NCBI GenBank assembly: GCA_947646735.1
Contig: CANTFK010000305.1
Location: 1 to 58,164, forward strand
Source: Peronospora farinosa
Lineage: Eukaryota > Oomycota > Peronosporomycetes > Peronosporales > Peronosporaceae
Direction: 5' to 3'
DNA: 58,164 nt
Part shown: one piece after another, positions 21,964-34,001 of the stretch
Layout: every line of letters starts with the position of its first letter
Position numbering within the stretch: the stretch's first letter is position 1
Notes under the pieces: model-generated
The model's database searches: none
What the model saw: the letters and a program-made list of their open reading frames with translations, nothing else
What the model was told of the DNA's origin: nothing
Made by a program: the position numbers and the translations under genes

Positions 21964-23032
21964 TGTGGTGGAGTGGGTTCTCAAAATTGTATGATGAGAC
22001 CCCAAACCACTCACTGTGCCGGACTGCCGACTGTCGGAGGGGGTACCCCGATGCCGCGTATGAACCTTCTCTCAACTTGTGTACCCGTCGGCTGGCGGGT
22101 TGCACTCTTCGGAGGGCTTGGTGATGATGTAGATGTCTGCCTTGAGAGAGGTAGACCTGGGGGGCCTCGAGTGGATATGCTTCACTCGGTGGGCCGGTAG
22201 GTGGCCACTCGATCGACCTTGTCGAGAGTGGACTTAGAGCCAAATTCTTCAGGGCGCTTGTCGTCCCTGGCCTTTTCCTTCTGTTTCAGGGGTATTAACC
22301 ACCTGACCTTTACGTTGCTCTCGGACCTTGAGGTGAGGGAGACCGCTTCCGATAGCGGGTCTTGGGGGGTGTTGCTACTTTCGACGGGGGGCCAAAATAT
22401 ATCCCTTCCCGGAACAGTGAGTAACTTAGAACAAGTCCTTCTTGGGTGACGGAGTCGTGCCACGTAGATCGCAAATTGAGTAGTATTTAATATAGTCCTA
22501 TTCTTTTAACTCCTTTACTCTATCCTTTCCTGAAGCTCTGATTCCTTGCGTCGACTAGTCTGATCCTTGTACTAACTGGTCCGGAGTCGCTGAACCCCGA
22601 GGGGCCGAGGTCGACCAATGAGGGACCGGGCCGACCAATGAGGGACCCAGGTCAACCGACGAGGAACCGGGTCGACCGATGAGGGACAGGGTCGACCGAC
22701 GAGGGACCGGGTCTACCAATGAGGGACCCAGGTCTACCAATGAGGGACCGGGTCGACCAACGAGGGACCCAGGTCGACCTATGAGGGACCCGGGTCTACC
22801 AGCGAGGGGCTAGGTCGATCAATGAGCGGCCATGATCAACTCCCTTCGGTACCGGTTAACCGGTACCCTGATACTGATTTTCTTCGGTGGATCCTGCGGA
22901 ATGTCCTCCACCAACGGTCGCTCCGCTTCGAGGCCCCTGTCTCGCTGGTCCCCTGTCCCTGACCCACGGCTTATACTCTGAATCCAACTGGAGTCCGGGA
23001 CCTTCACATCACAAAATTAGCACTTCACCACA
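21964..23032 (-). repeat. 3' LTR of C
   Basis: 1,069 bp. Outer end TGTGGTGGAGTGGG at 21964, inner end TTCACCACA at 23032. U3 contains the 21-bp GAGGGACC minisatellite (about 22600-22810), and ACCGGTTAACCGGT (22852-22865) is a perfect palindrome inside U3. The adjacent internal sequence, read on the minus strand, has a weak purine tract (CAGGGGCGG). Confidence 0.85.
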
Positions 23033-23160
23033 GCCGCCCCCTGCACTTGCTCAACCGTACAACGGATTGAGCACGCGCATGTCTTTACTTTCTTCGTCAC
23101 GTAGGTCCTGTACTGTCTCCTTTGTTGCTCATCCATCTCTAACTCGTGTCTGTCCAGCCA

Positions 23161-25068
23161 TGTCCACCCCTGGGTCTGACCCACCGTCTGCTGACCCACC
23201 GTCTGCTGACCCACCGTCCGCTGATCCACCGTCTGAAGAGCCGCCCTCGGTCGTCCCAGAGCCTTCAGTCGCCCCTGGTTCTAACCACCCATCTGCTGAC
23301 CCACCGTCCGCTGACCCACCGTCTGAAGAGCCGACCTCGATCGTCGTCGCGCCTTCGGTTGACTCTCCATGTGGAGAGACGTCCTTGGACGACCTTCCCG
23401 AGCCGGTGTGTTCGCCGTTGAGTGCTGCTGAAACTGTTGTCGTTCACAGCTCTCCTGTTTCCACCGCTTTGCCTCCTGCCGAGACGGCAGATCCTCCTGT
23501 CACGCCGGCCTCCATGGTTGACCATCCGTCTCCCGTACCCGTCAACGTACGTGTAGCCCTGCAGGAACTGCAAGCTCTCGCGGACGCCCATTCTCGTCGC
23601 ATAGAAACTGCGAGGGTCGGCTAGGTGTCCTTCCCCCTTCGGCCACCTTGTTGTCCACTCGTTGTGAGCGTTTGGAGGAGACGTTGCGCGACAATTCTCG
23701 TCTGGTGGCCCAACTCAGCGAAGCTCTCCAGCGCGAGACTGCACTGGTGAATCGTCTGCGATGGAAGGTCGACCACATCCGAAGCCGGTATCGCTTCTCG
23801 CCGCAGAGCTCGACCACGTCGACTTCTCCGACGGGCCACCTCCGGGACCAGCTCCTCCTTCAGCGACTTCGCCCCCGGTCGCAGATTCCCCCTCGATGCC
23901 AGCGAAAGCACTTGGTAAGCGGACCAGGCGGACGTCACCCGGGGTAATCGCCAAACTTCCAAGCCTCCGAGGCCCGACGCCCGACGCCTCTGCAATACCG
24001 CTGTCGGCAGTCTCTGGTGGTCGTTCTCCTGTCGTGCTGGAGTCTTCGAACGACGACCTCAGTGACGACAGCGAGACACTTCGGGCGTCTCTGGCCAAGT
24101 CTCGTTCTGCTATTCGGCGCCCCTCCAGTGCGAACCCTGTACGTCTTCCGTCGACGTCCGCTCCTCCATCGAGGACCACCTCGGCTACCGGCCTCTCGCT
24201 GAAACGGGCGATGTTCGGGACATCGGACTCGGAGACCGAGTCGTCTGCGGAGAAAGATAAGAGCACGCCTACTGTTGCGGACAACACTTTACCCCCTTCG
24301 GCCGACTCCTGCCTGCTTCCCAGAGACGCCATGATCCCCGGGTACATGCAGTCGAAAACCTTCTCCGCCGCGGAAGTGGCACCTTGGCCGGTCGACCTGG
24401 TAAATTCTTGGTGCATTGTTACAATGTCTTCCACAGACTTGGTCGACCAGCTGGATCTACCTTGGGGTTGGTTCGGCCCTCCGGACGGAAACCTCGACCG
24501 CCCCCCCCCAATGGAAGAGGTCGTTGGTGAACCCTCCAATGATCCAGCGCTTGCTGGCGGCGGAACCTTGGGTGAAAGCTCGTGTTCCCATGCAGCCCGG
24601 TTCCTTCCGACCTGTAGGCTGGTTCGCCCAGTTGGCAGCGGCCTACATCCAGTTTGACGAAGAGCATAGTCAAGCACTTTGGGAGGCGACCCACTGCTTG
24701 TGGATCTCCAAAGACCAATCGCGCGCTAATTCTTTCCTCGCGTCCTACTACAACGCGCGGAAGAAGCGTCGGAGTCGGGCGACTCGAGCGTGGCGGGAGG
24801 TGGTCGACCTTATCTTCATTGGGATGAGCAAGGGCCACTGCGATCTCGACATTTCCCTGGACCCCTCTTCCGTCATCTTCCTCGAACCCGCCGTGTGGTT
24901 TATTGGTGCCCTGGTCGTGAAGAGGGGTCGGATCCAGTCGACCTGCTTGATGCCCTTCGGGTGTCGGATTCCGCGTGGCCGTGGCTCACCCAGTATCGTT
25001 TGTCTTCTGTGCCCCATCCTGGCGCTCTAGTTCCACACCTCAAAGGCAAGTTTGGGCCACCCGTTTAG
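23161..25068 (+). pseudogene. Antisense ORF of C
   Basis: Plus-strand ORF opposite to gag-pol; the frame is already open in the LTR at 22887, but MSTPGSDPPS at 23161 is a likelier start. Order: Pro-rich repeats (SADPP), a probable coiled coil (RCERLEETLRDNSRLVAQL, 23660-23720), a Ser/Pro-rich part with KRTRRTSP, an acidic motif MFGTSDSETESSAE, then a better conserved C-terminal domain (FRPVGWFAQLAAAYIQFDEE, REVVDLIFIGMSKGHCDLDI, WPWLTQYRLS). Frame changes occur near 23630, 23780, at a C run near 24505 and near 24915. The end matches the antisense ORF of A. Function unknown. Confidence 0.62.
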
Positions 25069-25331
25069 GTCTCCTCTTGAACATGAATCTTCATTTCTCT
25101 TCGATCCTATTTTGTGTGCTTGTCCATCTTCTTTCTCTTGCCATGTTTTCCTCTGTTCCAGGTGATCTTGGCAATCTTCCTCCTTTGTTCTCCATTATTC
25201 TATACTCCTGAGTCGTGGAAGTCCGAGGTCGCCCCGCAGGCGACCCAAGTCTTCCAATGAGGGGCTGAATGAGGGACCAGGTCTATCAATGAGGGAATCG
25301 GTCCACCTTGCAAGAAACTTGCTACCGTCTG
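25069..25331. other. Convergent intergenic gap of C
   Basis: Between the stop of the antisense ORF and the stop of pol. It holds short GAGGGACCAGGTCTATCAATG-type words (25255-25305) related to the U3 minisatellite. A shared 3' end or terminator would lie here; I see no clear signal. Confidence 0.45.
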
Positions 25332-26974
25332 CTAGTCTTCATGGCTTTGCATTACTTCGAAGCGGTTATGGCTTGTTTTCTTGCGCTCGAAGTCCCGGAG
25401 TAAGGCTCCGCAATTCAGATCCACTTCGTCCACCCACGAGGGGTCAGGGTGTCCCTTCCATTGCAAGAGGAATTCTCGTTGTTGCCTTCCATACCGAGTC
25501 TTCTTGCCTGTACGACTCTCTAAAATTTCTTCGACTTCATACTCGCCCTCTTCCAATTCCCGCACCCAGCTGTCTTCTGGTAACAGACATTCATCGAAGT
25601 CGACTCGATCTGTTCCATCCACTTTCAGCTCGCTGTTCGGTCGATCGGGGAACTCTCTGACGGGCTTGAGCTTGGAGATGTGCACGATTGGGAATAGTCT
25701 GTATTCTGTACCTCGTAACTCCAGACGTACTGCATGGTCTCCGACTAACTCCTGGACTCGGAATGGTCCGTGCCATATGTGGGCCAATTTTTTGGCATAC
25801 CCCTCCTTCACTCGGTCTAAATATAGCCATACCCGGGCCCCTGGCTGAATTTCGTGGCCGACTACCCCTTCATTTTTCGCTTGCACCCGAGCCTGACTAG
25901 CCGCCCGTAAATTCTCGTTGACTTGGTCTCTTGCTTGCTGATAGTGACTCTGAATCCGATATCTCCATCTCCGAGGTCCTGATTCTCGACGTCGAGTGTT
26001 CACCACCGGTAACATAGTCTCAAGAGTGGTCCTAGCATCCCATCCATGTACCAGATAGAACGGTGTTTCCTCACGTACTCTGTCTTGAGCCGTATTTAAC
26101 GCGAACGTTAATCGTTCCGCGTATTCATCCCAGTCTCGCTGTCCCACGTCGGCTACGTACATCTTGAGCGATCTTGTTAGAGTCTGGACCATTCTCTCCG
26201 CAGTGCCGTTCGCTTGAGGTCGGTAGGCCATGGTCGCTCTCTGACGTTGACCTACCATACGACTGAACGCTCGGAAGAAGTCCGACATAAACCCCGGTTC
26301 CCGATCGTGACGGATCGTCTCACTGGCACCAAAACGGCGGAAAACGCATTCCTCATATCCCTCAGCCACTGTCTGGGCTGTCCGTGACGCACTTGCTTTA
26401 GACATTACATAAACCGTGAGCAGGTCGACCCAGATCAGTAGTTCCGTATTTTCTTTATGCGACTTTGGGAGAGATGGTATGTGGTCCATCGCGATAATTT
26501 GGAAAGGGTACGTCGCTTCAACATTCCCGGAGACTTCCCTTGTAAAGTGGGTCTCCCTTTCCCAGTCTTACAATCTATGCACTGACCCACATATTTCTGA
26601 ACACTCCGGAACAGACCCCTCCAATGGCAATATCGTCGGATCCGATGATAAGTACGTCCGATCCCCTGATGGCCGCCTTCCAAACTCGTATGATAATGAT
26701 GGAGGATGTCGGCTTGGAGACTCTCAGGTATTACCAATCTGGCAGTTATGTCTCGGTCGTCTCCCCTGATTCTCTGGCCGGGGCAGTACACCAGCAGTCC
26801 CTCTTCACTTATCTCGTAATCCTCCGACATTTTGCTGCAGTTTCTGACCGCTTCCACCGACAAGTCTTCCCAGTCTCCTTTCAAATATGCCTTCAACTCG
26901 CGTACCCAGCTCTCCTCTTCTTGCGCATCTCGGATCCTATCCATCCGAAGTTGTTGTATCACAACTTCTTGCAT
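25332..26974 (-). pseudogene. Integrase with C-terminal chromodomain (C)
   Basis: N-terminal zinc domain in 26435-26974: HHYHTSLEGGHQGIGRTYH then CIDC (HHCC). A frameshift near 26500 separates it from the catalytic part 25332-26489. The three catalytic residues are intact: LLIWVDLLTVY, TIRHDREPGFMSDFF and ANGTAERMVQ. Then come the Gypsy GPF/GPY-like HIWHGPFRV and a chromodomain (REFLLQWKGHPDPSWVDEV). Role: inserts cDNA; the chromodomain may steer it to marked chromatin. Only the frameshift looks fatal. Confidence 0.85.
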
Positions 26975-28151
26975 GACCTCTCCAGATAGTCTGACGGGGA
27001 CCGTGATCTCGTCACCGCAGATACCTTGACCGACTGACCCCGGTCTCTAGGGACCAACACCTCTGGCAGCCGATTGATTGTTTCTAGACCTGACCACTCT
27101 CCTCTTGGTATCGACTCGACCCCTTTCTGCTGATGTAAAGCTGTACTGGCCAACTGGTCTGCGCTCTCATTCCAGTCTCGTTTCACATGTAAGACTGCAT
27201 GGTTGGGCCACGACTGGAGTTACTCAACGCCTTGGCCCGCAACGGGGATAAACCTGAAGCTTTGCATTCAATCTCTCCACGCATCTGTCTTATAACCAGA
27301 TTGGAGTCTCCACAAAAAATCAAACGCCGTCGCTCCATTGGCTCCAACAGGTCAAAACCCAGTAACATGCCCTCATATTCAGCTTCATTCACCGTAGACT
27401 TGTCGAGATATTTCGATGCAGCTGCGACTATAGTCCATGCAGGGAGTCTCCACACAATAGCGCTGCAAGCACCTCCCCCTTGTTTCACCCGGGCCGACCC
27501 ATCGAAACTAATCACATACAGTTCTTCATTTAGTTCCACTGTGGGCGTCGGTAGGTCAGCCACTTGCCTGGATTGCTTCTTGGGAGCAATTGACGACAGA
27601 ATGGAGTCCACACTCTCTCGAGGCGTGATGCTGGCAGCTAACGCCCCCAGTACCTGGTCCTCGCCTTTCTTGCATTTCACAATCTCCAAAGTCCACTGTG
27701 ACAACAGAGCGGACCAATTTCCCAAGCGACCTTGCAACCTCGAAGACTTCACTAGCCAGGCTAGTGTAGAATGCCTCGTCAGAACCTTGAGGGGTCGGGT
27801 GACCAACATCGTGAAGCAAGTCTCCAATATTCGTAACAACGCCAGCACTTCCTTTGTCACTGTACTATAGTTCACCTCGTTTGACTTGAGGATTCGGCTC
27901 GTAAATATTACCGGCATGTACATGCCGTCGTAATTCTGCACCAACGACGCCGAGATAGCTCAATCACTTGCGTAGACAATGATAACTGCCTCTCTAGCCG
28001 GGTCGAAATGTCGTAGGATGGGCGCCGTAGCAATCTTGTTCTTGAGCATGGCAAACGCTACTTGTACCTTCGACCATTTTTCTTCGTCGTCTTCCTGGGC
28101 CGCCACTTCCTCGTTAGCCTTCAATTTGCACCTCCAAGCGTGAAAATCCAC
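26959..28151 (-). pseudogene. RNase H and second, archaeal-like RNase H (C)
   Basis: From 28151 downward: the RT-linked RNase H (HFDPAREAVIIVYASD, then an in-frame TGA near 27960 where a Trp is expected), MPVIFTSRILKSNEVNY, and after a linker a second RNase H with SFDGSARVKQGG, TVNEAEYEGMLLGF and CGDSNLVIRQM, which give the D, E, D catalytic set. A dual RNase H is known from plant Tat and some oomycete Gypsy lineages. The part below 27183 (RDWNESADQLASTALHQ) is in another frame. Confidence 0.8.
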
Positions 28152-30046
28152 CCTCTCTCAGTTCGTAAAGGATCGACGCGTATATGGCATAATCTTCGAT
28201 GTACCTGCTGTAGTAATTTTAGGCTTCCTAGAAAGGACTGCATAGCCTTCAGCGTTGTCGGTAGAGGTAGGTCGACCAAAGACTGAAGATCTTTTGGGTG
28301 GGCCTCTAGTCCCCCTTTGGAAACTCGATGTCCAAGATACTCGACCTTCCGACATCCCCACGTACTCTTGACGGCACTGACCGACGAATTCCAATAGTCG
28401 CACACGTCTAGCAGCCGCTCCACTTTCTGGCATAATACGTCCCACGATTCGGCCGGCACAAGTATATCGTCAATGTACGATCGTCGACCCAATACAGAGA
28501 GAACTGATTTTGCATCGGGTTCCACTGTTGCGAACATTTCCTCTGTTTCCTCTGTGGCCGCCACTAGCGAAATCCGTAAGAATCCATATAACGCATTATC
28601 CAACAACCTTTGATATATCTGAGGCGCATTCTTAAGCCCAAAAGGCATCTGAAGCCATTCAAATAATCCCAGTGGAGTAACGAACGCTGAGATTAGTCTC
28701 TCTCTTTCGGTCATACTGACGACCCAAAAACCACTCGCCATATCAAGAGAACAGTACCATAAAGCTCCATCAAAGTCTTCCAGTAATTTGTTAATCAACG
28801 GCATCGGGTATACCATGAGCTGGGTGAGATCATTTACCAACCGATAGTCGATACGCAATCGAATATCGACCCCATTCTTCTTCACGATAATTACAATTGG
28901 GCTGGCCCATGGCGAGGTGGAAGGCTGAATGATCTTTGCTGATAACAGTCCCTTGATCAGGTCGGACAACTTCTCTCTAAATTGAGGGGCCACCTTCCGT
29001 ACGCGTTGCGCGATCGGTCTTGCGTTCCCTACATCGATATCGCATATCGCTCCTCGGGCGGCCGGGGGTAAGTCGTTACCTTTACCCATCAGCAGATGTC
29101 GTTTCTTCCATATTCTTTGTCGCAACCGGTCAACCTCTTCAGGAGTGTTCCCATCTGGATCAGGAATCTGTATATCTTCTAGCTCGATGACTTTGGACGA
29201 GGGGTCCACTTCCGGTACGACCGCCCACCCTGTCCTTATGTCCTCGGCCCAAAGTTCCCCACTCTCGAAAGAACACACCTGGTCATCTGCCTGTAACAAG
29301 TCTACCAGTTTGGCTTCCTTCTCATTGGTGGTGGTCACTGCATGTAGGTTTTCTTCAAATACACTCCGCTTTTGGGCGGTCCCCTCCTGCCAATTCACCC
29401 TCTCTTCGCACAGTTGTTCTTCACTGTCGGGTATCGGTTGGTACGTCATATTCATCATTGGGGTTGGGGCCTGCGGTCGCTGTAAGATGTGTGACGGAGT
29501 CTTATACTCTGGTCTCTCCACTAGTGGACTCTCTTCCTCTTCCGTTGGGTCGACCTGATGGTCGACTTGGTCAGTGGTAGATTCATAAGACAGATTTAGC
29601 CATTCCGCATATCTTCGAGAGCCTACCGAGACAAACCCTGGCGTTCTCGGAACTTGCTCCCTAGTCAACCACATACCTACCTTGGTATCTTCATGCAATG
29701 TTAAGGGGTGAGGGCTGACATTGGTTATCTTCAAAATTGGTCGACGTCCTATCCCTTGTATCATGGTGGTCACCCATCGTTCGCCTCTCGTGACCCACAA
29801 TTTCCACTGTTCTGAGGTCGACCTTTTGAGAGGCACTTCCGTACATCCTCCAACGGATATCTGTACATACCGACCCAATTTCACATCCGATACTCGAGTA
29901 TTATACAGTGTCCTTCGCCCAGTCAACTGTACCCTGACCTCATCGGGGAGGCAAAGAGTTCCGTCGGCCAAGTCTAACCGGATACCGGCTGGACCATGAA
30001 GTCCATCCCCAAAATTGCATCTTGGCCTACCATAGGGCCTACCCAC
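28121..30046 (-). pseudogene. Reverse transcriptase of C
   Basis: 641-codon open frame. It begins with the end of the protease (GIRLDLADGTLCLPDEVR), then a linker, then RT: IIQPSTSPWASPIVIIVKK, IRLRIDYRLVNDLTQL, YCSLDMASGFWVV, MPFGLKNAPQIYQR, and catalytic SYIDDILVPA intact. Connection residues YLGHRVSKGGLEAHPKD follow. It is one base out of frame with the upstream protease part (a missing base near 29995 relative to A), and the frame closes at 28121 before RNase H. Confidence 0.85.
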
Positions 30047-30594
30047 ACCTTAAAGATGTACACCAAGTTCCCATTCAGGGTGACCTTAATGCGAGTGGGT
30101 CCCTCCGTGGTATATACGGCTTCCCCAATACCAATACATTCTTGTCGTTCACTTTGGCAGCCTACCTTACGAGCAAAGGCGATATCCAGAATGGATATCT
30201 CGGCACCAGTATCGAACAACAAATTTGCATGGTCGTTGTTGACCTTTCCAGAGGCTTTCGCTTGCCTGAACCATTTAGTAGGGGCGTGGTATTTCCAGTA
30301 CCCCCTAGACTCGCCGGGCAATAAGTCCAACTCCATTACTGAACTTTCTCGAACAAAACTATAAGGTTCTTTCAAAGAAGCAACATGGACCACAGGGTAA
30401 TTTCCAATCTTCGATATATTTCCAATCTTAACTGGAATACCCGTCTCCTCCTTGGGCTGTTTCTCCACATATGAAACGATGCAACAATTAGAACGCTCGG
30501 CTCGTACCAGATTCAAACCTGGCGAGCGTCCTAATTTGCCATCTTCTCGAGTTTCTCCGGGAACATCCCTGCATGCTTGGCTGGGTTGTACCAT
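29974..30594 (-). pseudogene. Protease of C (-1 frame to gag)
   Basis: Starts by overlapping the end of gag in the -1 frame. The peptide LGRSPGLNLVRAERS is encoded by the frameshift stem-loop. Core: MELDLLPGESRGYWKYH, LLFDTGAEISILDIAFARK (DTG catalytic motif) and DAILGMDFM. The frame breaks just after DFM because one base is missing compared with element A (GGTCCAGCC versus GGTCCCAGC), moving the rest into the RT frame. Role: processing of Gag-Pol. Confidence 0.8.
30486..30536 (-). promoter_or_regulatory. Stem-loop at the gag stop, frameshift candidate (C)
   Basis: Arms 30523-30536 and 30486-30499 form a 14-bp stem (one G-U pair) with a 23-nt loop that contains a CCAG/CTGG mini-hairpin. The gag stop (30531-30533) is in the 5' arm. 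The bases before the stop are GGCAAAT, a weaker slippery sequence than in A. Confidence 0.55.
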
Positions 30595-32739
30595 TGACGG
30601 AACAAATTATAGAACTCCTCCATCTGGCACTTCCCAATCTCGTGAATCTCTCCACAACCCCGGCATACAAACAGGCAGCGATCTGATGGGTGACCCTTCC
30701 TTCCACAGCGGCCGCAGGTTAATCTTTTCCAGCAATTCAGATCTCCATGTTTCTTGGACCCGCAATAAGCACATCTCGTATTTGGGACCGCTGATGATGG
30801 GCCGGGTCGCTGGTCTACTGTCTGGCGATGTTGGTCGGCCTCCCTAGTCGGTAGATTCTTTGAGAGTCTCACACTTGGGTCCCTTCCTGCTTCTTTCTCC
30901 ATAAGGTAGACTCGTCTTAGATCTCCTTCGTTCTCTGAAGAGTCTGGGCTGGAATCTTCAGAGCTCGAGTCTTCCAGGGGCGTCCGTACTGCATGTATGG
31001 AGCGGCGATTCATATCTATCGGCCTGTCGGGTAGTGCCGGTGCCTTCTGACGAAACTTTTTGATCCAAACAGCATCTTGCCTCGTCTTGCTTTCGTCCGC
31101 TGACATGCTGTCAATACTTCCTCCAATTCTTCCACGTCCGCCAGACGCAACATAGTCAACTTGTCTGCTAGCTCCGGGTCGTCCACCGTCAAAATGTAGT
31201 GATCGACATGATCCTTCTGAATTTTGGGCGACCCATCCTTAATCTTCATCTTCGCCCTGAGTCCAAGCACATTCAGGCGGTACAGATAATCCAGCGGGGT
31301 CTCTTCCGACCTTTTCTTCGCATGGTAGTACTGGCGGGCGACAGGTACCCCTGTAACACAGAACCGAATCATGAACTCTTGGATTAAGTCCTTCCAGTTT
31401 CCTCGGACTGAGCGACCCAGTTGACGGTACCAATTCTGTGCCGGTCCAGTCAGCAATCCTCCAAAAACGAGACATCGTTCGTCATCTGGTGCTTGGTCTC
31501 TTATAAATGCTGTCTTGACCGTCGATACCCAGCTGCGCGCTCTGTCTTCGTCTTGGTCTCTTTCATGAAATTCTTTAAGGTCCGAGGTCGCCGATAGTTT
31601 GATGCGAGGGATCATATTTGGCATCTGTCCCAGCGCTGCGTTCGCCATCATCGACTGAGGTCCCCTCAAATCCATGTTGTCAGGGTCGAACTCACAGGAA
31701 CCGACGGATTCCATATCGACGTCGGTCATCGTGTGTCCTCTTGGCATTTGTATGCCTGGATGCTGGTCATGGTAAGCGGTCTTCCTTTGCGCCTCTGGTC
31801 TTCCTTCTGCTGCATTCCCGTTAGGGTGTGCCCGCGGTACTTGGCGTTCATTCAAAAATCTTGCCATCGCCGCGTCGAAGAGGATCTGCAGATCACCTAC
31901 CGGGTAGGTAGGTCCTTCCCCCCAGCATCTTCGTCACGGGGTAGAGCAAACTCCAACTTTTTCACTTGCTGATTTTCCATTGGCTGAAAATCGGAATGAT
32001 TGCCATTCTTGCCACGCGTCGCCGTTTCAAGACCACTTGGCTCCTGCTCCGCGCTGCGCGCTCGGGCCTGGAGCAGCGCCGCTCCAGTAGGGTCTAGGGG
32101 CATCCTAGTGACCGACCCTGTTGAGGACGATCCTGGGGACCACGGTGCTGCTTCCCTCTGGCCGCTTGGCATCCGGTGTTGAGATGGGTCTTGATTCGCC
32201 CCTGGGTGGCCGGCGGCTCCGTACATGTGGGGACCCACCGTGATGTCCTGAAGCGTCATCTGGCTGTCGTTGGACCGCATGTGTGTAGGTGTCACCAGAG
32301 GTGGGTGTTCCGTTGCTGGTGTGGTACCCACCAGGATCGACAGACGCTTGTACATATGCTCTAACGTTGTTTTGATTCTGTCAAACCCCAGGGATAGCAG
32401 GTCGTCCGGGTCGAACCGACCTGCGACCATGTTCGCTTCACGAAGCATGGTGACCAGCGCTGTGATCGCGTCCGTGACGGAGTGCAGCCGTGGCAGGGTC
32501 GACACCGGCCCAGTGAGTTGACCCAGCTGCCGGATCTCCAGGTTCTTCGCGACGGGGTCGCTCTCCAGGAACGCGTTCAGCTTGCGTTGGTGGTAGGCCC
32601 TCGTGACGTCAGCGTCTGACCATGATGCCAGTCCTGACTTCTCGGGGCCTATCGACTTGGTGTTTCCGGGTGCCTTCATCCGGAACTTGGTCGGCTTGGA
32701 TTGCGCGATCTTTGTTTGTTGTTTTTTCGGGGACCTTAG
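30531..32739 (-). pseudogene. Gag of C, 5' end missing
   Basis: Three frames. 32679-31897: MKAPGNTKSIGPEKSGLASW, helical N region. 31867-31016: capsid with DFEH-like DLKEFHERDQDEDRARSW, LLTGPAQNWYRQLGRS, WKDLIQEFMIRFCV and YYHAKKRSEETPLDYLYRLN. 31106-30531: acidic linker and three zinc knuckles (CAYCGSKKHGDLNC, CGRCGRKGHPSDRC, CRGCGEIHEIGKC). The sequence runs into the inverted LTR at 32740, so the roughly 110 N-terminal codons and PBS present in A are absent. Role: particle formation and RNA packaging; inactive. Confidence 0.82.
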
Positions 32740-34001
32740 TGTGGTGAAGTGCTAATTTTGTGATGTGGAGGTCCCAGAATCCAGTTGGATTCGGAGTATA
32801 GACCGTGGGTCAGGGACAGGGGACCAGAGAGACAGGGGCCTCGAAGGGAAGCGACCGTTGGTGGAGAACAATCCGCAGGATCCACCGAAGAAAATCAGTA
32901 TCAGGGTACCGGTTGACCGGTACCGAAGGGGGGTTGGTCATGGCCTTTCATTGATCGACCTGGCCCCTCGCTGGTAGACCCGGGTCCCTCATAGGTCGAC
33001 CTGGCCCCTCGCTGGTAGACCCGGGTCCCTCATAGGTCGACCTGGGTCCCTCGTTGGTCGACCTGGTCCCTCATAGGTAGACCTGGGTCCCTCATTGGTA
33101 GACCCGGTCCCTCGTCGGTCGACCCTGTCCCTCATCGGTCGACCCGATTCCTCATCGGTTGACCTATGTCCCTCATTGGTCGGCCCGGTCCCTCATCGGT
33201 CGACCCGGTCCCTCGTTGGTTGACCTGGGTTCCTCATTGGTTGACCTGGGTCCCTCATTGGTCGGCCCGGTCCCTCATTGGTGGACCTCGGCCCCTCGGG
33301 GTTCAGCCACTCCTGACCAAATAATACAAGGATCAGACCAGTCGACGCAAGGAATCAGAGCTTTAGGCAAGGATAGAGTAAAGGAGTTAAAAGAATAGGA
33401 CTATATTAAATACTACTCAATTTGCGATCTACGTGGCACGACTCCGTCACCCAAGAAGGACTTGTTCTAAGTTACTCACTGTTCCGGGAAGGGATATATT
33501 TTGGCCCCCCGTCGAAGAAAGTTGTGTAGCGAAGTTCAAGTGTGAATAGAGCTCCAGTATATATTTGGACTGTGAGCTCGTTCGAGTAGCAACACCCCCC
33601 GAGACCCGCTATCGGAAGCGGTCTCCCTCACCTCAAGGTCCGGGAGCAAAGGAAAGGTCAGGTGGTTAATACCCCTGAAACAAGAAGGAAAAGACCAGGG
33701 ACGACAAGCTCCCTGAAGAATTTGGCTCTAAGCCCACTATTGACAAGGTCGATCGAGTGGCCACCTACCGGCCTACCGAGTGAAGCATATCCACTCGAGG
33801 CCCCCCCGGTCTACCTCTCTCAAGGCAGACGTCTACATCATCACCAAGTCTTCCGAACAGTGCAACTCGCCAGCCAACGGGTACACAAGGTGAGAGAAGG
33901 TCCATACGCGGCATCAAGGTACCCCCTCCGACAGTCGGCAGTCCGGCACAGTGAGTGGTTTGGGGTCTCATCATACAATTTTGAGAGCCCACTTCACCAC
34001 A
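32740..34001 (+). repeat. Inverted C-family LTR
   Basis: 1,262 bp from TGTGGTGAAGTGC to CCCACTTCACCACA, opposite in orientation to the C body and to the LTR at 21964-23032. The longer minisatellite (32950-33300) explains the extra length. No PBS follows 34001 and no polypurine tract precedes 32740, so it is not the LTR of a neighbouring plus-strand element. Confidence 0.85.

Larger units (their letters stand above)
21964..34001 (-). mobile_element. Ty3/Gypsy element C with an inverted LTR pair
   Basis: Minus-strand gag-pol (32739 down to 25332) with chromodomain and dual RNase H, a convergent plus-strand ORF (23161-25068) and a correctly oriented 3' LTR (21964-23032). At the 5' side the expected LTR, PBS and first part of gag are missing, and an LTR in the opposite orientation (32740-34001) sits there. 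The insert therefore has 1.1-1.3 kb terminal inverted repeats ending TGTGGTGG and TTCACCACA. No target duplication is visible (GCAG left, CACC right). Confidence 0.85.

Noticed and set aside
23715..24677. 320-codon minus-strand ORF inside the C 3' region
   Set aside because: Ser/Gly/Arg-rich shadow of the plus-strand antisense ORF, no motif; the plus strand has the part conserved in A.
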